Assembly: GCA_021399435.1 (NCBI GenBank)
Contig: JAJTUP010000042.1
Span: forward strand, 496,001-560,000
From: Diaporthe sp. PMI_573
Taxonomy: Eukaryota; Ascomycota; Sordariomycetes; Diaporthales; Diaporthaceae
DNA length: 64,000 nt
Direction of reading: 5' to 3'
This document shows positions 1-9,595 of the stretch, in pieces. Positions within the stretch are counted from its first letter, which is position 1, and every line of letters begins with the position of its first letter. The notes under the pieces were generated by a model. The model was not told the DNA's origin and searched no databases. It was given only the letters and a program-made list of their open reading frames with translations. The translations under genes and the position numbers were made by a program.

Positions 1-1
1 G

Positions 2-3000
2 TTACCACTACGGTTACGCCACCTCGAGGGTTTCTTTTCGAAGAAGGCCTCTACCAAACTCCCGCCCCGGCGACCCGGGTACGATGTGACGCTCGAACTG
101 AAGAATCCGTTGACCGGCTCACCTCCGACCTTCCGCACACCGATCGGATTGATTCCACTGGAGAAGGAAACAACAGACGAACTCTTGAAGATTGGGTTTA
201 TCGAGCGATGTATGGAGCCCAAGGCAGCGTCAGTCCTCTTCGTACCAAAGCCACACTCTACGGACAAGCGCTTTTGTATTGATTACCGCTGGATCAACCA
301 ATTCTTGAAGGACCGTTTGGTCCCCGCACCTGATGTCAACGGGACAGTGGCTGGGTGCCGCAACGCTAAGAGATTCTCTAAGATTGATATCATCAGGGCC
401 TTCAACCGACTCCGTATGGCCGTGAACTCTGAACACTTGACAGCGTTTCGTACACGCCAGGGTACATTCCAGTGGAAGGTTCTGCCTTTCGGCCTTAAGG
501 TTGGGCCGGCTTGGTGGCAGGATTTCATTAATGCCCAATTGAACGAACTCCTAGACCTATTTGCGAGCGCCTACGCCGACGACGTTCTGATCTATTCAGA
601 TGAGGAAGACGAAGAAGTCCACTGGGTACAGGTGGAGGAAGTGATACACCGACTGAGCCAAGCCGATCTTCAAGGGGACATCAAGAAGTCCCGATTTAAC
701 GTCACGACGATAGACTACCTCGGCATTGTGATGGAAGCCGGGGTAGGTGTTCGCATCGACCCTGAGAAAGTGAAGGCTATTCACAACTGGAAATTCGAAG
801 ACCTCAAGTCGAAGACCGCGATCCGCTCATTCCTAGGCCTCTGCAACTATATTCGCGTATTCTGCCATCACGCGAGCGGCACCGCAGAGCCTCTTAACCG
901 TTTACTCAAGAAGGATGTGCCCTTTAGCTGCGGCCCCGAGCAACAAGCTGCCTTTGAAGAACTCAAACGACTCGCGTGCGAAGCGCCTGTGATGGCCTTC
1001 TTCGTACCGGGTCGAGAAACGAAAGTCGAGACTGACGCCTCACGTAACGCCACTGGAGGAGTTATCTGGCAGAAGCAACCTGACGGCGAGTGGAAGCCGG
1101 TGGGTTACTTCTCCAAGACAATGACCCCGGCCGAGAGAGCCTACCCGATCCAGGACCGCGAATTACTCGCTGTGGTACAAACCCTTGAGCAATACCAGCC
1201 TGAACTACTCGGAATGAAGTTCTTCGTCCTGACTGACCACCAAGCGCTCGTGTATTACTCGACAAAACGAGTCCTCTCTACCCGGCAAGTCCGCTGGGCA
1301 GACTTCCTCTCGAACTTCGACATCACATTCCAGTACCGACCGGGCAAGGATAACGTTGCTGCTGATGCCCTCTCACGAAAGACTGCCGATCTCCCTACTG
1401 TCAAAGCCCGTGAGCAAGAAGAACGCACAATGGCGCTGATCCCGCCCGAGAAGATTAAACCTGCGATCAACGCAGCCGAGGTTGCGTTGACACCCTATAC
1501 GGTTCAGGGTTCCGACCTCGTCGACCTCATCAAGGTCGAGAATGAGAAACAAGAACTCGGCTCATATGAAGGCAAATTGATCGTCCCGGAACTCACGAGC
1601 AATGGCCAACTCTTTCTACGTACCGCTCTGATCCGCGAGGCTCACGAACCCAAGATCTTCGCCCACCCAGGGCAGAACAAGACGATCGAGGCAATCCGCC
1701 GCCAATACCACTGGGAGGGATTGAACAAGGATGTCCGACGCTACGTGAAGAATTGCCACAAGTGCGGCCGCAACAAGGGGCGGCATGACCGTAGCCCAGG
1801 ACTCCTACGCCCATTACCTATTCCGAACCACGTGTGGGAGCACGTGGCCGTCGATGGCAAAGATATGCCGCCTGACCGCTATAGCTACAATTACGTATGG
1901 GTTTTTATTTGCAAATTTAGCAGGATCTTAGCTACGCTACCGGGACGAAAGACTGATACGGCGGAAGACCTGGCAAAGCGGTACTACCGCCACCTATATC
2001 GTTTCCTTGGTGTTCCTTGGATCTGGATCTCTGATAACGCAGGCCCGTTCATCTCTGAGTTTATGGCAACGATCAACAAACTCACAGGCACGAAGCACCG
2101 TCACGGTAGTCCTCTCCATCCGCAGACCCAAGGCGCGATTGAGATTACCAACCAGGAACTTGACCAGAAGTTGCGCTTCTATATTGACAAATACCAGACC
2201 GACTGGAGTGTCCACCTCCCGGCCTTCGACTTCGGCCATAATGCCTCGTGGCACTCTAGCATCGACATGGCCCCGCTCAAAGTTGCCCTAGGCGCTGACC
2301 CGCGCAATCCCCTCTCAACCGACCTGCCTACGATTGATATCGACTCGCATCAAAAGAAGAAAGCCTTGGAGATCATACAACAAACAAAGGAAGTACAAGA
2401 CCTAGCACGCAAGAACGCAGAAGCGTCCCAGGAAAAGCAGGCCAGGCAAGCGAATAAGAAACGACGGATGGTCGACTTTAAGATCAACGACTATGTATTC
2501 CTCAAGAAGAAGGGCTTTACAACTACAGCTCCTACAACGAGACTGGAGTCACAATGGACAGGGCCGTGGCAAGTACTGGAAGAACGCGGCCACAGTTACG
2601 CCCTGGACCTTCCTGCATCCTTCCGTGGTAGGAACCTCTTCCACGCTGACCGCCTACGGAAAGCGGCAATGGACCCCTTACCGCAGCAACGACGAGAACC
2701 GCCGCCGCCCGAGGAGATCAACGGCGAAGCCGAGTGGGCAGTCACTAAGATCCTCGCGTCCAGACTGACAGGCCGCAACAAGGTACTGGAGTACCAAGTC
2801 GAGTGGCAAGGCTGTGACCCTGACGACACGTGGTACCCAGCTGGGAACTTCAAGAACGCTGCAGTGACACTGGAAAAGTTCCACCAAGAATATCCTGACG
2901 CAGCTGGACCACCAATCAAGCTACAGGAATGGATACGCGCCGCCGCTGAAGACCGTGACGACCAACCGCACAACGATGATAACATAGCTGACCACGGAGA

Positions 3001-3037
3001 GAAGAACCCCCGACGTAAGCAACGACGACACATATGA
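2..3037 (+). CDS. Ty3/gypsy chromodomain retrotransposon polyprotein (5'-partial)
   Basis: The reading frame is open from base 2, so the polyprotein continues beyond the left edge; gag and protease are outside the window. Domains in order: reverse transcriptase with FSKIDIIRAF and the catalytic YADD at 572-583; RNase H with TDAS near 1030; an integrase with an HHCC zinc-binding module near 1643-1785 (H..H..CHKC); an integrase core with Asp near 1849, Asp in WISDNAGPF near 2030 and Glu in GAIEITNQEL near 2134; then a C-terminal chromodomain near 2730-2890 (VEWQGCDPDDTWYP). RT-RH-IN order plus a chromodomain defines the fungal chromovirus group of Ty3/gypsy. No frame break is visible over 1012 codons, so this part could still be translated. 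The chromodomain is known in this family to bias insertion toward heterochromatin, which fits the nested-transposon setting. Confidence 0.95.
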   Translation, partial: LPLRLRHLEGFFSKKASTKLPPRRPGYDVTLELKNPLTGSPPTFRTPIGLIPLEKETTDELLKIGFIERCMEPKAASVLFVPKPHSTDKRFCIDYRWINQFLKDRLVPAPDVNGTVAGCRNAKRFSKIDIIRAFNRLRMAVNSEHLTAFRTRQGTFQWKVLPFGLKVGPAWWQDFINAQLNELLDLFASAYADDVLIYSDEEDEEVHWVQVEEVIHRLSQADLQGDIKKSRFNVTTIDYLGIVMEAGVGVRIDPEKVKAIHNWKFEDLKSKTAIRSFLGLCNYIRVFCHHASGTAEPLNRLLKKDVPFSCGPEQQAAFEELKRLACEAPVMAFFVPGRETKVETDASRNATGGVIWQKQPDGEWKPVGYFSKTMTPAERAYPIQDRELLAVVQTLEQYQPELLGMKFFVLTDHQALVYYSTKRVLSTRQVRWADFLSNFDITFQYRPGKDNVAADALSRKTADLPTVKAREQEERTMALIPPEKIKPAINAAEVALTPYTVQGSDLVDLIKVENEKQELGSYEGKLIVPELTSNGQLFLRTALIREAHEPKIFAHPGQNKTIEAIRRQYHWEGLNKDVRRYVKNCHKCGRNKGRHDRSPGLLRPLPIPNHVWEHVAVDGKDMPPDRYSYNYVWVFICKFSRILATLPGRKTDTAEDLAKRYYRHLYRFLGVPWIWISDNAGPFISEFMATINKLTGTKHRHGSPLHPQTQGAIEITNQELDQKLRFYIDKYQTDWSVHLPAFDFGHNASWHSSIDMAPLKVALGADPRNPLSTDLPTIDIDSHQKKKALEIIQQTKEVQDLARKNAEASQEKQARQANKKRRMVDFKINDYVFLKKKGFTTTAPTTRLESQWTGPWQVLEERGHSYALDLPASFRGRNLFHADRLRKAAMDPLPQQRREPPPPEEINGEAEWAVTKILASRLTGRNKVLEYQVEWQGCDPDDTWYPAGNFKNAAVTLEKFHQEYPDAAGPPIKLQEWIRAAAEDRDDQPHNDDNIADHGEKNPRRKQRRHI

Positions 3038-3076
3038 TCAAACCCCGTATAGTCTACTGCGTCGATATACGAGGTT

Positions 3077-3293
3077 TGGCGGGGGGTAGTGTGACGACGA
3101 CGGAACCCTAACCCTGGATGGCCAGGTGGGGCATGCAAGCACGCGATCTAGCGTGCAGGCCAACGCGCTTGACTTCTCGTCGCGCCCGCGGTAAAGGCTG
3201 CGGCCTTTTCTTTCTCTTGCTTCCCTAGAGTAGAATCTTCGTCCATAGTGCCAATTCAAGGTGTTCACGCCCTCTGCAACGCTGGCCGTGACA
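3077..3293 (+). repeat. Polypurine tract and probable 3' LTR of the gypsy element
   Basis: Forty bases after the polyprotein stop a G-rich tract (GGCGGGGGGTAG, 3078-3089) is followed by TGTGACGACG at 3090, the layout expected for a polypurine primer and the TG start of a 3' LTR. A matching end is GTGACA at 3288-3293, giving a short LTR of about 204 bp; an alternative end is the CA at 3300. The 5' LTR is outside the window, so the boundary cannot be confirmed by comparison. Confidence 0.6.
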
Positions 3294-3318
3294 ATGACCA
3301 TGTTACCACCGGCTCCTT

Positions 3319-4611
3319 TTGGAGTATTTTCCCTCCTTTGAGTATCTCTTAACGCATTTAGAGGAGCTCAAGCAGAATCATGACCTCCTTGAGGGCTTGG
3401 GAAAGGACAGCGCTGATATGGTTGCTACCTATATCAACCTTGCGTGGATGAAGCTTAACGAGTATTACGATAAGCTCTGGCCTGTTGCGTATATCGGTGC
3501 TGTAGTCCTTCACCCTTGCTTTGGGTGGCCGGCGCTGCAATACTCTGAAGGTTGATGGATTGAATGGTCAAGCAGTAGGGTGCCTGGAGGCTTCTTTGGA
3601 ATCTTGAGAATGGTTTGGACAACTTGCATTGAATTTGAGGGCTTCTGTCAGCCCTCCTCACAGTCCCTCCGACATCGTCTCACCTTGGCACGCGTGGGTT
3701 GGCTCTGGTGCGCGAATGGAGGGGCCGGAAAATCGGCCCTCAGACCCACCCCCATTTGGCTTTAAAATAGCCAGCCAACCCTAACCCTGACAGTAACCAA
3801 AACTGAATACAGATAAACTTCAGAAAATCAGGCTATCTAATGAACTAGGTTACATGCTTTTTGGGTAAGAAATAAGGGGAATGCAGAGGTTCGAAGTTAG
3901 GGTCTTACAATAGCCCAAAAAATCGACTCACGGCCACCAAACTCATCTTTCGGCGCGCACGCCCCATAGGCAAGGCACTTAGAGGAATCCAGTGCCAAGT
4001 CTAGGGTAACTCCTTACGTGCATTCTAGGGTAACTCCTTACGTGAAGTGCCCACGCCGAATTCGAGCGTTTCCGTTTAACAAATACCACTGGGAAGGACA
4101 TGCGGATGCGACGCAGTGGGAAGAAGATTACTCGACAAGACTTAAGAAGATGTGGAAGGAGGAGTATGCTACTCGCGTGGTTCCTGGCTTAGCGGTGCTG
4201 TCGACAGCGAGCAGCCGAAGGGCGCTCTCTGGATATGACGCGTTCCTGGCACATTCGCTCGGCAAACGCAAAAGGGAGCATCCAGATGACAGAGCGGGAT
4301 ATCCTTCGCAACGGCGCCCAGCGCTTGATGAGTACGAACGTTATATCCAGACTTTTACCCCCGCCGACGACAAATACCAATTCAGCCCTCTTTCTTGGTG
4401 GAAGGAGCACGAAATGGAGTATCCGAACCTCTCTCGAATGGCCTCTGACTTGCTGTCTATCCCTACAATGTCAGCAGAGACTGAAAGGTCGTTCAGTAGC
4501 GCGGGAAAGATGGTATCACCTTTACGAACTCGTCTTGATCGACACACTATTGGGATGGCGCAGAGTATGCGGTCATGGAGCAGGGAGGGTATTGTCCTAC
4601 CCTCATGGTAG
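3319..4611 (+). pseudogene. Decayed hAT transposase fragments
   Basis: Two pieces of one hAT transposase lie in the same orientation. The first (3319-3545) carries a mid-protein stretch with the hAT signature INLAWMKLNEYYDKL followed by GAVVLHPCFGW. The second (4045-4611) holds the C-terminal dimerisation domain: SPLSWWKEHEMEYPNLSRMA, then LSIPTMSAETERSFSSAGKM. About 500 bp of non-coding sequence separates them, the N-terminal BED finger and catalytic region are missing, and the gypsy LTR abuts on the left. This is a dead copy. Family assignment is secure from the dimerisation domain; which hAT lineage is not. Confidence 0.85.
4001..4044. repeat. 24-bp tandem duplication
   Basis: CTAGGGTAACTCCTTACGTG occurs at 4001-4020 and again at 4025-4044, a perfect 20-base match with a 24-base period. 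It sits at the left edge of the C-terminal hAT fragment. Confidence 0.9.
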
Positions 4612-4667
4612 TGATGAGTGGGATCGGCGTTAAGACGTGAAGATCGGAGATATCCGTTGGTACGAAA

Positions 4668-4794
4668 CAACCAACTGCAATCCAACTGAGAGCAGCCTCG
4701 TCCAACTTCAATCCAACTGAAATATACTTGGCCGGATGTCAATCCAACTGCGAGGAGGTACCAGTTGAGTTGAATTGGTTGATTACGCACTCTG
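4668..4794 (+). repeat. 3' subterminal repeats and putative TIR of the hAT remnant
   Basis: CAATCCAACTG recurs three times (near 4677, 4709 and 4739), with relatives such as TCCAACTTC and, in reverse, AGTTGAGTTGAATTGG. The block ends at ATTACGCACTCTG (4794), whose complement begins CAGAGTGCG, a plausible hAT terminus of the CAG-type. Clusters of short subterminal motifs are usual transposase-binding sites in hAT elements. Confidence 0.55.
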
Positions 4795-4865
4795 AGCCAG
4801 AACGAGGTACATGTTCCCCAAAACTGGGCACCATCAGTAATCTCCCGTGGCCAATAAAATCGCAT

Positions 4866-4930
4866 CTGGCGGACCCACCGACATAGGGCCCTGAGGGCCT
4901 TATGTCGGTGGGTCCGCTTTACTCCGCCAG
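4866..4930. repeat. Strong hairpin: 23-bp inverted repeat with 3-nt loop
   Basis: The arms are 4869-4891 and 4895-4917, reading GCGGACCCACCGACATA then GGGCCC on the left and its complement on the right, with one mismatch and TGA as the loop. An outer copy of CTGGCGGA / TCCGCCAG (4866-4873 and 4923-4930) gives an alternative base pairing. No ORF covers it convincingly. Confidence 0.85.
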
Positions 4931-5613
4931 GCCAATCAAGGAAGAGGTTATTTAAAGCAGCACAGTCAGCCCGGACGTCATAAACCTTCACTTTCAACAA
5001 TTACGGTTCGCTCCCACGCAACAACTGCCGCCAGTTGTGGCTATGGCGTATCCCGATAGCGAGCCCAACTGCGGACCGGATGGCGGACTCGACGATTCCG
5101 TCGTGCTGAGTGACGGCCAACTCAAAGAAATCTCCCAGTCCCGGCAGGACATCCGCCTCTGCCAAAGCGATAAGGACAAGTTCCAGCTCATCACCAGGAC
5201 GCGAGACGACCTGCTCCATAGGCGTGCTAATTTGGAACTTCTGATTTGCTGCGTACGACCCTGTCTTCGACGAATGCGCTGCGTACAGGGCTCTCAAGGA
5301 CGACAACGTACCAGTCCCGAACGACGACGACGATGCAGAAAGTGGAAGCGTTTCATCCACATTGCTAAAGACGAGAAGACGCGCCTTGCTTGCCTAAAAG
5401 CTGTTGGCAGCCGCTGGGGTCGAGCTGTGGTCCAGCACAACCAGTGGACTTCCCGGCCGCTCAAGTTCTGCAGAATCCTCCGCACTGCATCAATCGCGGT
5501 TCCCGAGTGGCCCGAGGCCAGAGACGAGTTGAACGTGATTATGCTTGAACAGCATCAGACTCCTAGGCAGTGTCTACTTAAGGATTCGCCGCACCCTATC
5601 AGTCAGGTCCAAC

Positions 5614-5722
5614 CACGCCCGGTATCTTGCGAAGAAGGCTTTTGATGACGCTATTGATGAGCTCAATTCCCTGAGCGAGGAGTCTTATGGTGATAGTACA
5701 CTTGTCATAAATCTTCTCCATG
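5614..5722 (+). pseudogene. 14-3-3 protein fragment
   Basis: The frame reads HARYLAKKAFDDAIDELNSL and continues SEESYGDSTLVINLL, which matches the conserved helix 8/9 region of 14-3-3 phosphopeptide-binding proteins (family form [23 protein letters not shown], named from knowledge of the family). The peptide-binding groove residues upstream are not recognisable in any frame, and downstream the sequence leaves the family pattern. A truncated remnant, or one exon of a very divergent 14-3-3-like gene, is the best reading. Confidence 0.6.
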
Positions 5723-5920
5723 GGTCGAGCGCCTCTCGGTATGCTCCGCCGGCTTCTGCTGAATGGAAGGAAGATATGTTAGCCATCTCCGTGCGTTTCA
5801 CGCCATCCGGCACTGCTCTTGACGCCGAGCCCGTAAAGCCCAGTGTTTCCTCTTTCGCCCGCCCCGTCGTTATCTCTTCTCATGGCACTGCCAAGTTCGC
5901 ACGCAACACGGCTACCGTCA

Positions 5921-6457
5921 TCACGATCTCTCCAGAGCCTCACTCCTCAAACTCATCCGTCCTCCGCTTCCCCCACTTCCATTGAAGGAGCTGGCATACG
6001 CTCTTAGTTCCCTCTTTGCCTTCTCCAGGGTAGGGCACCCACAGGTTGGCGAAGCTGAGGAAGCTGAGGAGGCTGGACCACGGATGGAGTTGGGACTCTC
6101 GTGCAAGATGGATAGTATTATCGAAACTCGGTCGCATGGGCCGTCTGCGCAGGACACAGCGAATGACGAGCTACCGTAGGGTTGGGAACCGGTGAAGTTG
6201 AAGGCAGGAGGAATGTAAGCGCCACTGGCAGACGATCGGGGGATGACACTTGATGTGAATTTCGGCGTGGAGTACGAACTCGAGCTGGAGGCTGATGCCG
6301 ACCTCGTGTTCTCGTTCTCAGCCAGCCGACAGGACCCGGAGCAGAAGGCCGCTCCATCCGTCTGTGTTTCGCAATATAAGCAGTACATGTATGTCCATCC
6401 CAGATCGACCGACATTCTGCAAAGCTGACGTCCATCTGAAGCGAGTCGGTAAAGCAT
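5921..6457 (-). CDS. Ecl1-family zinc protein (lifespan / stress regulator-like)
   Basis: The 178-residue frame begins with a Cys-rich module, YCLYCETQTDG then FCSGSCRLAE, which matches the N-terminal zinc-binding signature of fungal Ecl1/2/3 proteins (C-x2-C ... C-x3-C). It continues with a Ser-rich low-complexity stretch, a YIPPAFNF patch and a C-terminal helix KAKRELRAYASSFN followed by basic residues, the layout I know for this family. Yeast relatives are small nuclear proteins that extend chronological lifespan and respond to metal or nutrient stress; a similar role here is inference. Three in-frame Met codons precede the Cys module (6457, 6415, 6388); 6415 gives the most family-like N-terminus. 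The frame is intact. It is one of few host genes here that may be functional. Confidence 0.72.
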   Translation of the reverse strand: MLYRLASDGRQLCRMSVDLGWTYMYCLYCETQTDGAAFCSGSCRLAENENTRSASASSSSSYSTPKFTSSVIPRSSASGAYIPPAFNFTGSQPYGSSSFAVSCADGPCDRVSIILSILHESPNSIRGPASSASSASPTCGCPTLEKAKRELRAYASSFNGSGGSGGRMSLRSEALERS

Positions 6458-6459
6458 TG

Positions 6460-6985
6460 GCTATCGGTCAACGACAAGCAATGGAGAAGTACATCTAGTT
6501 GCTTCAAATATGCGGTGGAGAGGAGACGGAGAGGAGGAGCAGGTTGGTGGAGTTGAAAGCTCGCCAGGACTGGTGGGACTTGTTCGTGGGGGCGGAATAT
6601 GCCGGGACTATTTGTTTCTGCAAAAGTTGATGGAGATCCATGCCTTCCTGCCGATGGAATTTGTAGCTCTGCGGCGCTAATGTGGGTGTTCAGTAGCCTC
6701 CTCCGGAGTGTGTCTGTCGGATCCACATCACACGACCTTTAGGTTTTGTCCTGTGCTGAAAACGCACTTCGATGGCTGCTGCCAGCAAGAGAATCATAAC
6801 CCTGTGAGCGCAGCCCCAAGCCACCACCGTAACCCCCGCTCTAACCATTGGGCGGGAGACGGCGAGGGTGATGCGACCCCGCAAAACACTACACCCTCTC
6901 TGGTTCTCTGCGTTAGTACGCGCAAGCCTGTTTAGCGTGCAAGTGCTCCTGCAGGGAATATGCTAGGAAAGGAACTAATTCACCA
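6460..6985. other. Intergenic stretch, nothing recognised
   Basis: Only overlapping low-complexity ORFs are present on both strands, none with a recognisable domain. It probably holds the upstream region of the Ecl1-like gene. Confidence 0.5.
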
Positions 6986-7130
6986 CAGCGCTGCCCACAA
7001 TTCAATCCGCAATCCAATTTCATCCAATTCAAGCCAGCAATTCAATCCAATTCGGCCTACCCGCAAGGCAAGGCAATTCAATTCGGGGCTCACTGGGAAT
7101 TGGATAGGATTGAGGTCATGCATGTCACGT
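6986..7130 (+). repeat. 5' terminus and subterminal repeats of hAT element 1
   Basis: CAGCGCTGCCCACAATTC begins at 6986 and is followed by a cluster of CAATTCAATCC / AATCCAATT motifs on both strands up to about 7115 (including GGGAATTGGATAGGATTG). This is a hAT-type terminus lying just upstream of a hAT transposase gene in the same orientation. Confidence 0.7.
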
Positions 7131-7146
7131 GTTAGTGAATGAGATA

Positions 7147-7170
7147 GTGGCTCAACCTGTGGCTCAACCT
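7147..7170. repeat. 12-bp tandem duplication
   Basis: GTGGCTCAACCT is repeated twice without a gap (7147-7158 and 7159-7170), between the terminal repeats and the transposase gene of hAT element 1. Confidence 0.85.
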
Positions 7171-7378
7171 CTCAGCGCCTTGCCTAATTAGGCCCTTGCC
7201 CGTCAATAACAACCACCCCGCGTCCCAGTTGACGCGTTTACTGCTATTTTTGCTGTTTTTGCTGTTGTTGTTTTGCTGCTGCTTTTGGCCCCGCAGCTGC
7301 CAACTTGCCTTCCTTCATCAATTGCCCTGATTGAAGCAATTCAGAGTCATATTTATCCTTATCTTCATCATCGTCACA

Positions 7379-9595
7379 ATGTCTTCGGCACCCTCTTCAT
7401 TGCAGCAAACTACCCAAGGCAGTTCTAACATCTTCCGTGACGTCTTTAAACCACGCCGTTCCATTGAGGAACAGCTCGGTGGAGCCCTCGAGACAGTTCT
7501 GCCGGTTGGTACCCAAATCACAGATCTTCCAAATGCAACCTGGAATCGACGCCGCTTTGTCCTTGAGAAGCAGTTACATCCTAAAAAGACAAGGTCGTCC
7601 TGGACCCAGAATCACGGGATATTTCTCGTTGAGCTTGACTGCGACGGTAAGGAGCTAAAGGCAGCACTCTGGTCTTGTCGACGTTGTGATGAGGCCGGAA
7701 GTCCCGAGTTATTCGGCGCCAAAGCAACATCGGCCTCTATATCTCACCTTCAGAAGTAAGTCTGTTTCAATAAAGCTATTCAGATGTCCAATTGACTGGC
7801 CCAAGGAAGCACAGGATCCTCGAATCTTCGACCTTTGATACTGATGATACCAAATCTTCTGTCCTTGACTTACAGCTCGATGCTGCTTCTAAACGACCTC
7901 GTCTTGGACGTTCGTCAGTACCTCGATCGACGGTTGAGCGTATTCGAGACCTCAACGTCGGGCTTACAGTTGATGCAGACCTTCCATCTTCGACAGTATC
8001 CAATCAATATCTACAGCAGGTCTTCATGACGTTAGATGCCAACCTAGCAGCACAAGTGTCTTGGAGTAGGTCCACTGTTCGGCGGGACCTCGACAAGATC
8101 TTCGCGTTAAAGAAGGTGCAGATCCGTCAACAACTTCGTGAAGCTATCACGAAGATCCATCTTAGCTTCGATCTTTGGACGTCACCGAACAGGTTCGCGA
8201 TGATGGCGGTCCATGCGCACTTTATCGACAACAAGGGCAAGCAGCAGAACGTCCTCATTGCCCTCCGTCGTCAATTGGGCTCTCATGACGGTGAGAACCT
8301 CGCTCATACGCTCGAGAAAGTCGTCAGGGACTGGGATATTCAGGATCGAGTTGGAACTGTGATATCTGACAACGCTACGAACAAAGATACCTGCCTCAAA
8401 TACTTATATCCCCGCCTTGACAGTTCGATGACGCCAATTGACGTCCAAGAGCGCCGGATGCGTTGTTTTGGTCACATCTTGAACCTTGTTGCGCATGCCT
8501 TCTTAAATGGGGACGACGCCGACTCTTTCGAGCTTCAATCCCTTGCGTTTGAGGTGCTACAACGCGAAGAAGATGACTTACAGCATTGGCGACGAAAAGG
8601 TCCTGTCGGGAAACTCCATAGTGTCATTCGCTTTATCAGAGCTTCACCTCAACGAAGCGAAGCATTCAAGCGGACTGCTCACGAGGTAGAAGAAGAAGAG
8701 TCCTACCTTCATGACGAATCAACTGCGGAACTTGAGGTTATCCAGAACAACGAGACGCGCTGGAACTCGACGTATCTGATGATTGAACGCGCCTTCAAGA
8801 AGCAGGATGATATCGACAACTTCATCCGGCAACTGGAACGTGATCCTGATCGCTCGAAGCACGTCCCTACTCAAGACCACTTGTCCATTGACGATTGGCG
8901 CCTGCTCGGCGAGATCAAAGAGATCCTTGAGCCTATATACCGTCTCACGATGCGTTGCCAAGGCTGTGGCAAAGGGGACGGCAACGGGTGCCTTTGGGAG
9001 GTTATGACTGGTATCGAGTATCTGCTAGAGCATCTCGAGGACTGGAAGTTACTCTATAACGATGATATAGAGATAACGGCGCCAATTTTGCAACAGCAAG
9101 TCTCTGCCCGCCAGCAAGCAGCAGGGGCACAATCTGAGGCAGCAGACGTCGACCCTACTTGGCCAATAACACTGCCTACTCCAATATCTGGCCCGAGTCG
9201 AGCTCGCCAACGGCCGGCCAAACTTGACGAATTTGAGGTCGAATATACACCACAAGCTCGCCGCCCCAGAGCTTTACCACAAGAAGAAGATGATGGATTC
9301 GATGAAGACGCGCTACCGCAGCATAGTCGGGTCGAATTGGCTGAATTCGAGAGACCTACGGCGAGATCTGTAAGTGATACCCTTGCGTTAAGCGGTGACT
9401 ACCGCGCCTATGTCCGGACGTCAATCAACAACGCATGGGTCAAGGCAAATGAGTATTATGATAAGCTTGGAGAGTCACCGTTATTTTCTGCTGCTGTTAT
9501 TTTACATCCAACATTGAATTTGACTTGGCTCGAGGCGAATTGGGCAGCACCGGAGCAGTTGCAGTGGTTGCAAGGTGCCAAACAAGGGCTCCAAT
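7379..9595 (+). pseudogene. hAT element 1 transposase, spliced, C-terminally truncated
   Basis: Exon 1 (from ATG 7379) encodes a BED-like zinc finger (WSCRRC, then SHLQ near its end). A 59-nt intron at 7756-7814 (GTAAGT...TTGAC...CACAG) restores the frame: the split codon AA|G continues directly into ILESSTFDTDD of exon 2. Exon 2 holds the hAT catalytic region (SFDLWTSPNRFAMMAVHAHF; VISDNATNKDTCL; RCFGHILNLVAHAF; NNETRWNSTYL) and the mid-protein INNAWVKANEYYDKL and AAVILHPTLN. The C-terminal dimerisation domain (normally ending in a LSIP...SAECERLFS-type block) is absent because the sequence switches to hAT element 2 at 9596. The frame formally runs to 9666 inside the neighbour's TIR. It cannot make a complete transposase. 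Confidence 0.85.

Noticed and set aside
3101..3116. AACCCTAACCCTGG-type sequence resembling telomeric repeat (also near 3778)
   Set aside because: Only two partial units, inside the LTR or alone; no array, so not telomeric.
2596..3138. 180-codon minus-strand ORF over the gypsy chromodomain
   Set aside because: Antisense of a well-supported coding region; composition-driven.
5001..5360. Minus-strand ORF (SLRALYAAHSSKTGSYAA) as a host gene
   Set aside because: No recognisable family and it overlaps an equally long plus-strand frame; left unannotated.
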